NCBI GenBank assembly: GCA_000507305.1
Contig: DF239728.1
Coordinates: 32,137-96,136, forward strand
Source: Breviolum minutum Mf 1.05b.01
Taxonomy: Eukaryota; Sar; Dinophyceae; Suessiales; Symbiodiniaceae
Reading direction: 5' to 3'
Length of the DNA stretch: 64,000 bases
The stretch's first letter is position 1. Each line of letters opens with the position of its first letter. Below the pieces are notes generated by a model, which searched no databases, had not been told where the DNA came from, and saw nothing but the letters and a program-made list of their open reading frames with translations. Both the position numbers and the translations under genes were made by a program. Of the stretch, positions 23,296-34,000 are shown piece by piece.

Positions 23296-23570
23296 GTGAG
23301 GATCTCAACTGATTCAACCAATGGTTTTCAAGGAGGGAACAGTTGGTTTGTGCAGCGTTTTTTTTTTGATCCAAGGAAACCTGATGTCAAGCGTTTCTTG
23401 GTTTTTAATGACTTGCCGAGTTTTGAAGCTGGGTGTATTCCGGAAAAGCTTCAAGGGGCACAAAAAAGTCCCGCTAAAAACCATAGATTCCATGTCTCAG
23501 AGTTGTTAGTTGTTAAGCAGCTGAAAATTAGAATCATGGCTTTAAAAGTGTTTATGGTTTCTTTTTACAA

Positions 23571-23662
23571 GGGGGTGTTTCCAAAAATGGGGATACCCAA
23601 AACGGATGGTTTGTAATGGAAAACCCTATTGAAATGGATGATTTGGGGGGAAACACCCCTAT
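23571..23662. mobile_element. Foldback/MITE-like element, family 1, copy b
   Basis: About 92 bp with ends GGGGGTGTTTCC and GGAAACACCCCT, which are inverted repeats. Inside are GGGATACCC and GATGATTTGGGGGG, the latter shared with copy c at 41395-41510. It has no coding capacity and lies about 280 bases after the last methyltransferase exon. Confidence 0.65.
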
Positions 23663-23922
23663 CCTTTTTTTTTTCAAATACTGAAATCTGCCAGAAAATC
23701 GTCTATCCCAGGTGTCACCGTCACCGCTGGAGGTTTTTTTTCAAAGCGTCGCTCCCGGACCCGGACCCGGCATCGTTTCCTGGCTGAAAAAAGGTGGACT
23801 GCTTAGACCCTGATGGCATGGCCATTGGCATTTGATGGCTTACTGGAACGACATGTTTTTTGAAACATACCAGAATACATGCCCTAAATGTATGAAATCT
23901 TATGTGTTGCTGCATATCTCAG

Positions 23923-23975
23923 ATTTTATAGATTTTTGGGAAGGGGACACCGATTGGCCTAACAAGGACTACAAG
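23923..23975 (+). CDS. Possible small exon, unknown
   Basis: Bounded by CTCAG and AAG/GTGTGC, reading FIDFWEGDTDWPNKDYK in one frame. It could be a 5' exon of the downstream cyclophilin gene or part of a separate gene. No similarity recognised. Confidence 0.25.
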
Positions 23976-24669
23976 GTGTGCCAATGGTCGGTGTCTGCTT
24001 GAAGTGAAGATTTCAAGATTTGTGACTCCCAAGCCACTTGCGCAGCGATTTTTTGCCTAGCCGAAACACAAAGAAAGCATCCACAAACCTAGGCTAACCT
24101 AGGTACAGTTTTGAAATCTACAGTAGTTTCTGCGATGAAGATCGGGATTCCTTCAAGAAAACCTTTGAGATAGACTTTCAATCACAAAAAGCTTGATATA
24201 ACAAGTTCAAGTGGAAGAAAGCAAGGTATGATGTGAACCAAAACATGCTTCCCCGAGGTCTCCTGCGCTTTGCGGCTGCGCTGCGAGACGCGAAAAAAAA
24301 GAGGGAACAACGAGAAAAGAAGAGGTAGAAAATGGGAGGAATGTTTCTCTTGCACAAATTGATATAGAAAACCATGACTCACCAGGATCTCAGGATTTGG
24401 ATGCGTCGGCAAGACATACCGTCTGAAAATACTTCCAGCAGTAGCAAGCTCCGAGGTTATACCTCCAATGAGGTGGGTGCGTCTTTCACTTCTACGGCAG
24501 CTCCGTTGAAGCTGGGCAGCTCAAATTCGAAGGAAGGAATCCCCAAGTGAGAGTGGCGGGATTTTCATGGATAGAGTCGTGAAGTTTTCAAGGGTAACTA
24601 GTTTTGTGTTCAGGGTTCTCCTGAGTTTAATTGCGAGCCTTTCCAAGAGCTTCCTGTTGGTGGATCCAG

Positions 24670-24945
24670 GTTGTCATAGTGAACACCAAACTGGCTGCCA
24701 CTTTGTGCAGGTCCAAAAACGAGTTGCGGAAGCTCACCGAGGAAGAAGAACTTCAGGATACTCCTCGGGAGGGGAAGCTTGTGGTACAAGACATGACGCA
24801 AGGGGTTTCCTGTGGGTGGATTAAGTTAGCCCAGTGCAGGCCATTTTTGAAACAGGACCCGATAGGATTTCTTGCTTTCGGAAATTTACGAACCTCATCA
24901 ACCAAGAGTTTTCACATGCAAGGCTTTTGGGTCAAAGAGTTTTTA
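24670..24945 (+). CDS. Possible exon(s) between methyltransferase and PPIL2-type genes
   Basis: After GATCCAG the frame reads VVIVNTKLAATLCRSKNELR then KLTEEEELQDTPREGKLVV…, open to 24945. A GTGCAG/GTCC sequence inside could be a splice site. It may belong to the upstream (U-box) part of the PPIL2-type gene, but I could not match it to that domain. Confidence 0.3.
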
Positions 24946-25071
24946 TAGTTTGCGGAACTTCCGTTGGATTCCCCATATCTCAAAATGCGCTGGCTATATA
25001 GAAAAGAGCTGAGGACATCACACACAAGCTCATGCCATGTATCAACTACTGTAGACGCTCTTGTAGCTCAG

Positions 25072-28000
25072 AGATCCATTCCATCTTCACGTTCAACCGC
25101 GACGACTCGTACGAACAACCGTGCCTGCCCTGCCTCTGCAAAGGACCTCTATGATCAGGTGCCCTCGAAACCTTGTTGTTGTGTCTTGCGTGTTTGACAT
25201 AGGGTTGCTTTGAAGAGGGCTTGCACTTTCCGGCCAAAGGCATGGCATGGTAAAGACTCGTAAAGACCCAATGATTGCCAAGCAGGGGACAAATACACAT
25301 ACACCGTCACGCAGCAAAACAGCCAGGTTCGAAAGAAAAAATTGAAGGGATATGCCTCTTGGCTTCTTTCCATCTGGATCATCTGGTTCGGGTGGTGCAG
25401 ATTTGGGTTTGCTTGTACACCCCTGGTATCCCCAACTGATGGGCACCAATATATCCGCCAAATGCCTTCTTTTTGCCGCGCATGCCCTTCGGCCCAACCC
25501 TCCAATGTTGGTGTATGATGGTGAATGGTGACTTTTCTTTCCAGGTTTCAATCGCCCAAGGTTCGTTTGGTGACTTCATGTGGGTGCCTGAATCTGGAGA
25601 TTCACTGCAACATTGCGAAGGGACTCAGTTGAAGAGAAGGGAGAGGGAAGGAGACAGAGAAGAACTGAGTACTGAAGACCTGTTTCTTAAGTGTTGGGTG
25701 ATGTTCCATCTGAACCTCAAATAAGGAAAGAACTCCTTGAGACTACGAATCAGTTTGACAGCTTGTGGTTGTTGGTCGGATGATCAGGGGAGATACATGG
25801 AGATACTACTCACCACCTGGTTGACCCGAGGCCCCCAGGACCTCTGACAACTTCCTGCGGCTCTGTGACAGAAACTATTACGACAATACGGTGCCCACAG
25901 GGGGAACGGTTGAGCTTAGTTTCTTGGGATTGATTTACTATCAAAAACGCTTAAAAAAACATGGAGGTTCAGGTTTCCAAGTGATTTTTTACGAAAAAAA
26001 TTGGAGAGTCTTGAGCAAACCAAAACGATTCAAGGGATGTACACAAAGAAGGTTTTAAAGCGTTTGAAGTTGAAGGAGGGAATTCAAGACTAAGGTGACC
26101 AGGTAGCAACAGTTTGTTGTATTTTTTACTCCATTTAGTCATTTACCATTTTTTGTTTGGGGTGACTTTTATTTTTCAGCTCAGCACCAATTCATATCGA
26201 TTTCAATGGTTGAACTCCTGATTTCAGATGAATTCAACACAGCTCCCGACCAGATCTTCCATCGACTCATCCGAAACTTCATGTTGCAGGCGAGATGGAA
26301 TGTTGATGTTGGGATTATGGGCACTGTTCCAAAACTAAGGTGATCCCCCGTTTTCACAAGCTCCCTTGTCAAACAGGACAGATATTAACAGCCTTGTAGC
26401 TGTTGGGTGCGTTCCTTTCATGCCACTTCCAGTGCTGACATTGGACATCACACAAATTTCCAGTGAGTGTCCTACACATTTTTCCTTGTCAGACCGTCAT
26501 TGCTCGTTTGATCACAACAGATATTGCATAGAGTTTTGCCCTAATTTTTGATAGTCCAAAGATGAATCATCTTCCATCTATTTCCATCACCCTAATTCCC
26601 TTAGCTGGTAAGGGTGGAGATCCCACTGGCACTGGACGAGGGGGCGAAAGCGGCTTTGAAGGTGCAAATTTGGTTGGGTCAAAAGCAACATTGACTGCTA
26701 GAAGAATACCCATTTTCCACGGATTCTTGGGCACAGCAATTTTCAAAAGCTCAGTTTTCTACCCTGCGCCGCAAGATGCTGCAAGCATGTTGGCAAATAA
26801 TGGGCCATGTCCGTCTGAGGGAACCAGCACCGAGCCTATTGGGTAGTTGGTGTCCTTGTCCTTGATATCCCTAACGTGGTAGAAAAACGACCATTCCCAT
26901 TTAGCAGGGCACTTCAATTTTGGCACTGGTCAGCTTTGCTCATCTTCCGTGGGACTCGTCAATTTCTAACGGCTTAAATGTTACGAGGTTAGGTACCGGT
27001 ACTATCTTCACATTTTTCCCCCATAGCCCCTTTGCTGTTGGGGACACCACCTAACCACCTACGCCTTGTCATGATTTAGTCATTGCTATTGTCATAGGTG
27101 GCAAAGCCTTCCGGGACGAGTTCGACAGCCGCCTGGTTCATCAAGGCCCTGGCGTATCGACCTTAGAGAGTTTTGGTGGAGGAAATGGTGTGAGGAAAGA
27201 TTTGCATAGGAATACTGTTTTTTAGATATTAGAAGTATGGTATTCCAAGCATATACTAATATAATATATATATATATATAATATATATTACATACATAGA
27301 TTTAAGTGAGGAGTAAAGGGAGGGTTTCCAGACCGTACGGCACGATGCTATAGCATCTCTGAAGCCTTTTTGGTCGCAGCATCTTGGCTTCAGCTAGAGC
27401 CTCGCCTGGCTGTGCCAGGGTGCCCAGGCTGAGCCTGGAGAAAAACAAAAGACGAAACCCCCCCTCCACCCTCCAGGTGTAATGCCTGGGAGGTGGGTGG
27501 GGGGTAAAGGGAGCAAAGCATGCCCAGAAGTGGGCAACATCATAGAGGCAATGATCTATGATGATGACGGTGACGATCAAGGGTTTGTCATCATCGAGGT
27601 GAAGCGCCATTTCGCCCCTGGAGAACAAGGTAGGTTCATCCAGGGTGACTATGTCACGGCCTCTGATTCGTTCTACCGCTACTGGGTGGAGTCTGGAGAT
27701 GGCCAGGACACGAAGGTGGATGGGTTGTACCACCTTTGCAAAGGTCACCCTCCGGATTGTACCGCAAAGAGCCGGTCAGGGGCCACGGTGGTCCATCTGG
27801 GAAAATGGCGGACACTAAAGGAAGAAGACTTGGATCCCGCCGTCTTGGACCACTAACAGATGACGCTGTGGGTGACCTTAGGAGGTTTGGAAAGAGAGCA
27901 GATACCCCCGCCTCACCTGGAGATGGGGGCTTGCCCTGGCCCAAAGGGAAACCAGGAGATTTGAAAATGAAAAGGGACCCGCCTAAGACAAGGGGAAGAG

Positions 28001-31000
28001 GTCCGGAGGAAAAGCCTGGGGGTACACCCAGGGAAAAACCAAAAGAAGATGATGTGTCCACAGCGGCATTGCGAAAGGAACTTGAAGCCCTGAAAAGGAG
28101 ATTGGCTGAAAAAGAAAAAGAAGAGGCAGAAGGCCTCCCAAAGGAGAAAAAGAGAAAGGCAAAGGAAAAGGATGAGAAGAAGAAACCCCTGGAAGGGGGA
28201 GGGTTCACCACCTTGCCCCTGGGAAAGCAGGCCCGCCTCCCAGGGAGCCCGCCGTCCGATCCTTCTTCGGATGAGACAAGTAGTGAAGAGTCAGGGAAGT
28301 CCAAGAAGAAGGACCCGAAGGAACGGAGGAAGCGCAAGAGATCCAAGTCCCGAAAGTCCTCACGTGAGCCAAAGGGGAACAAGGAGGGAAAGGATAAGAA
28401 GGAGAAGAAAAAGAAGAAGAAGGAAAAGAAAGAAAGGAAGAAAAAGAAGAAGGAAAAAGACAAAGGGCCCTTCGGTATTGCTAAGACCGAGGAGTGGTCG
28501 AAGTGTGAGAGTTCACACACCAGTGGATCTGAAGAGAGTTCCAGCTCGAGGTCGGGTTTTCGCAAGGCCTCCGGCGGGATGGACCACCACCTGAGATTGG
28601 TGGCCTACGCCAAAAAGTGCCCGGGGCGCTTGGCGGTTCGACTGCTGAGGAAGATGGGAGAAGCAGTCGGATTCTCGTCGGGGGCGAACCTGCTTCAGAG
28701 CCCGACTTCGGTGGGAGCAGTTCCGGCCTCAGCTCACCTGTACTACCTAGCGGTAATGACCCCTCAGTTGGGGAACAAGTGGTCGCCCCGCAGCCAGCGG
28801 GAGATAAAGTATTGGTCCCTGGTGCTGGACCTGTTGGTGCAGGGGAAAGTAGCCCAGGTGGCCGACGTGGCTTGCCAACGGGTGAAGGCCCTCGAGAAGT
28901 CAGTCCACGACGGGAACAATTGGAGGAGGGCCCGCTTTCTCGAGCTCGTAGAGCCGGAAGACTTGCCGTTGATAGACAGAGGAGAGGAGAGAATGATGAC
29001 AAAGGAGTTGGAACACGAGGAGAAGCATCGTCCAAAGGGAAACTGGAACAACTGGGAGAGGCCCCCGAAGGGAGATCTGAAAGGGAAAGGAAAGCACGGA
29101 AAAGGAGAGGACAGAGACGCAAAGGGGGGCGGCAAGAAGAAAACGCCGGCCGAACAGGCAGCAGCAAAGGACGGAAAGGGAAAGGACCAGTGAAGTTGAC
29201 GGCCCGGGGTGAGGAACCCGGAGTTTTAGCAAGGAGGAAGATTATTTTGAGAGAGGGGGCAAAGATCCGATTAAGATCAGTGGCACGGCCCGCCAAGATT
29301 GAGGTCGTGAAGTCGAAGAGAAAAGAGCGGCCCCCGGAGCCAGAAGAACCACCACGTAAGAAGAGGTTGAGCGAAGAAGCAGCTAGCCTGGTAGGACCTG
29401 AGCCCCAGGATGGGAGTATCCCCTCCTCGGACGAAGCCTGTCAAGAGAGTCGAGATCGTCAGCGTAAAGCCCGGATCATGCTTGAAGAAGGTCTGGAGAA
29501 GGCCCTCAAGGGAGGTGTAAAAATTCAAGATGTGGGCACTATGATGCTACAGCTGATAGAAAGGACTTCAACAAAGTTGGGACAATTCAGGGAGGAACTT
29601 GAAAGACATGCCGTGGCGCCTGGGGGGCCTGCCGCTCCCAGAGATTTACTCCCAATATCGCTGGAAGGAATTTCAAAACTGGCCGGGCCCTGGACTGCCC
29701 AGGAGAGAGACTGGTTGGTGTGGATCTGTTTGGTCTTGAACTTCTGGTATTGTAGTGGCTGGGATAAGCCGTCAGGCCTAGAGCACTTGAACGAAATCTC
29801 TCAGAAGCAAGAAGGAATGCTGAAGGAGAGACTATGGCCAAGTGTTCAGCGCTTGTGTGAGGGGAACCCGCTCCTTCCAACCTTTGAAGAGATCATTAAG
29901 GAAATGGGAAGGAAGGGACAAGACTATGATGGCTCGACATGGGTCGTCATGGAGACTTTGGAAGTTGAAAAGGTGGTCGCCTGCTGGCCCTCAAAGGAAA
30001 CAGCAGCGATTCAACCCATTGCCCGGTATTTGACCGGAGAAGCCAAAAAGCAGTTGGAATGCCCGGCCCGCCCCGTTGACGAAGTCTTACGTAAGGGCTT
30101 CGGATGAGGTATGGGCGAACTTGGTTGCAGAGGGCTACAAGCGTGGCCTGTTTCAGGCATGTCCTGAAGAAGAGATTCTGAGAGGCCCCCATGGGGAGAA
30201 GATCCTGAATGGTGCCGGGGCAGTCCCAAAGGAGAAACATGGGAAGCAGCTCCAACGGTTCATCTCCATTTTCTGCCCTCTGAATGAGGTGTCCATTAAG
30301 GTTCAAGGAGATGAGAGCACCTTACCCTATGTTGGGCAGGTGCTGCTGTTGAATGTGCCTCGAGAGCACGAAGTCCTCATTGATAGTGAGGACATGGAGA
30401 GTGCATTCAACTTGTTCCTTATGCCGGAAGGATTCCGCGGACTGTTTTGCTATGAGAAGCAGGTACCGGGTACGTGCCTTGGCCTTGACTCATCTGACCC
30501 AACATGGGTCTCGCTACGAACCGTTCCCATGGGCTGGCTGTCGGCGGTCGGGATCGTTCAGGCCGCAATTCGACACCTGGCCTTTGTTGAAGCTGGCCTG
30601 CCCTTGGAGGCAGAGGTAAGGAAAGGCAAGGCCATGCCCGAAAAGGAGAAGTTCTTGCTCTACCTGGATTCGGTAGATCAGCTTCGAGTGGTTTCGAAAA
30701 AGATGGCGGCCCTCAGTCGACGAGAACCTTCGGAGGACCACAAGAAGTTTGAAGCAACGTGTGTGAAACACGGGCTGCCGCGAAATATGTCGAAGAGGTT
30801 GGCAGGGGCCCTCCATGGGTCACTGCAAGGAGGGGACCTCCTATCGGAAGATGGGATCTTCACGTTGCAGGTGGCCAAGGCGCGAATGTATATTGCGATG
30901 GCTATGGCCCTGGTAGCACTGCCAAAGTGGACCAACCAGCAAGTATCAGGGGTGTTGGGTCGCCTGGTATTTGCCTGTGCTTTTAGACGCCCGCTTCTCT

Positions 31001-34000
31001 CGGTGTTGCAAGAGTCCTTTCGGCATTATTCAAAACAAGAGAAAGCCAAGGGACCAACAAATGCAGCCTTTGATGAGGTCTTGTCGTTTGTTGGATTGTT
31101 GCCCTTGGCCTATACCAACGTCCGAGCCTCCTTGCCGGAGTGGATCCATGCAACGGATGCCTCCCCAACAGGAGGGGGGAGTTGCACGTCCAATGAGATT
31201 AGAGACAAAATGCAAAGTGAACCATTGGAAAAAGGGATCTGTGCATGTTGTCGGAAGGAGCTGGACGTCAACGATGTCTATGCCCTGAATGTGTTATGCC
31301 CCGCAAGATGTGGGAGGTCGGTATGTTCATTGGACTGCTACCTTCAGCATTCCAAAGTGTGCCCCATGAGGGCGGCACCGATCCCTACAGCAATGGAGAG
31401 GTGGTCTGGTCCCAATGCCCCACTCTCACAAGCGTGGGTGGAGGCTGGTATCACAGTGTTGCCCCCTTACGATGTGAAGAGGGGAGAGGAGATGAATTAC
31501 TTCTCTGACGAGGGAAAGGCAACTTGGGATGCCAGGTCCGAAGAGAACCCTGAGTTTGAACACCACGCCCCGGAATGTAAAACCTTCTCACGAGCGCGGG
31601 GAAAAAGGTTCAAAATTCGAGGCAGGTGGTATGATGGCCCTCCTGCTTTGCGGGATGAGAAAAATGTGCTGGGGTTCAATTACCTCAGGGGAGAAGATGC
31701 AGTGAAGGTGCGCCAGGGCAATAAAATGGCCCTGAGGAGCATCAAGCGATGCGATGATCTTCATCAGGATAGCCGCGAGTTTGCCCTGGAGCATCCCTAT
31801 CGGTCGTGGATGTGGTATACCAAAGCGGCAGTTGACTTGGCCCAGAAAGAAGGGGTTAGAATGGCCGTCTTCTCAAACTGTTGCTTTGGGGGTCGAAGGA
31901 AGAAATGGACAGCCGTTCTTACCAACAATGAATGGCTGTTCGACGCACTAAATCGGCCAGAGTGTCCTCATGATTACGATGACCAGGACTATCAACCATA
32001 TTGGGACGGAAATCGCCTTCGGTTTCCTACCGAAGAGGAAGCAGAGTATCCTTGGAAACTCTGCCAGGTGATGGCTGGAGCTCTTAGGCGAAGTTATGAG
32101 GAAAGACATTTATGGGACCTGGGAAAGGTCGATGAGCGCCGGCTAGCCATTCGCCGAGATTTGGAAAAGTACAATCGGGTGAAGGACCCGTCTATTTGTC
32201 AACAAATGGTTGAGAAAATTTTGGAAATTGAAAGGCTCATGGAGCCTGGGCGAGAAGTTGAGCATATCGAGTGGCTCTTCAGGCAAGGCCACTACCGAGG
32301 TACCGATATTCGTCTCACGGTTGGAGAACCAACCGAGATGGTTCCGTATCCAGCCCTCAAATGGATGTGGAAGGAGTGTCTATCCTATCGTTGGAAGAAG
32401 GATGGGCACATTAATGAGTTGGAAGCTCATGCCCTGATCGCCCACCTCAAAAGGGTGGTCAGGAGTGATGTGGGGATTTCAGCCCGTCTCATTTGCATCG
32501 TGGACTCTCAAGTCATCTTTTATGCAGTGAGCAAAGGGCGAAGTCCGTCTACACGCCTTAACCGCATCCTACGGAAACTCATGGCACTTCAGCTGGCTTC
32601 AGACACCTATGTGTTACCTCTATGGACCATTTCCGCCTGGAATTGGGCGGACATCCCAAGTCGACGCTGATGCCTGAAGGTTTACGGTTCGTAGGTCTGA
32701 AGCCAAAAACTCTGAAGTGCTACGAGAAAGCTCTGATGGCCTTCTTCCACTTTTTGGAAGAAGAGGAAATACCGGTACCCTCAAAAAGAACAAAGCTGGA
32801 TCAGCTACTCGCCCAATTTTTGGAGCATCTCTATTTAGATGACAGGCCTATAACCTATGCAGGCCATACAATGTCCGCCTTTAGGCGATTCTTTCCGCAG
32901 CTACGGTACAAGCTGTCCCTCGCCAAACAGTTTTTCTCCAACTGGCGAAATGTTCATGTTTCACATCAAGCGGTGCCTCTACCGGCCCCAGTTGTCTTAG
33001 GGATAGCTGGTGTGGCAGTAGAGTGTAAGCAATTAGGATTTGCATGCCTGGTGTTGGTGGGATTTCTCGGTTTCCTCCGCACCAGTGAAATGATTAACCT
33101 TCAATGGTCAAAAGTCTCATTCAATGTGAGCACCGGGCAGATTATTCTTGCGCTGCCTGCCACCAAGACCTCTAAAAACAAAGAAGAAAGCATTGTGTTG
33201 CACGACCTGAAGGTATGTTACCTCCTCCAAAAGTTGAAGCTCAATTCCAATTCCATCTACCTTTGGGAAGGCTCTGCAAGCGTCTTTAGACGACAACTTA
33301 AAGAAATTCTGGCCTTCCTTCACTTGGAAGAGGACGCTTTTTCAGCTTATAGCATTCGCCGGGGAGGTGCAACCCATGCCTTCTCCGAGGGCGTTCCTAT
33401 GGACCAATTGGTCATAAAAGGACGCTGGCAAAATGCTAAAACAGCACGTATCTACCTCGACTCAGGTAGAGCTGCCTTGGTCCAACTCCGTTTTTCTGCC
33501 CACTCCTCCCACCTCTTAGCTTCTGCAACTGCCTCTCTGTCGGCTTTTCTTTACGCTTACAGCAGAGGGCGCACAGCTTAAATCGGAGAGCGTGCTTGTT
33601 TGCTGGAAGTGCCAAAGGGCAGTGGGTTGGCCATGAGGCCTCGCCAGACCAGAGGGTCTGACAGTTTCACATGTTTGAATCAAAAGGATTCAGCATTGCT
33701 TGGCACTTGAAGAGCCTCGCCACGGCAGTAAAAAGAAGGCTGAAGAGCGCGTTTGATGCCTATAGATTTAAGTGAGGAGTAAAGGGAGGGTTTCCAGACC
33801 GTACGGCGATGCTATAGCATCTCTGAAGCCTTTTTGGTCGCAGCATCTTGGCTTCCCTCCCACCTCTACCCACTCAGCTTCAGGGTGCCTGTTTTTCAGG
33901 ATGTCGGCTTTGCCGAGCTGATTTGCAGTGCCCAGGCGGCTTTGCCGCAGCCCCTGTTTGCTGGAAGTGCCAAAGGGCAGTGGGTTGGCCATGAGGCCTC

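Noticed and set aside
27654..29296. Long minus-strand Ser/Phe/Pro-rich frames opposite the Gag region
   Set aside because: Shadows of purine-rich Lys/Glu/Arg coding on the + strand.
32670..33581. Bacterial or phage integrase inserted from a prokaryote
   Set aside because: The SxRRGGATH signature and linkage to RT/RNase H with split repeats fit eukaryotic YR retroelements.
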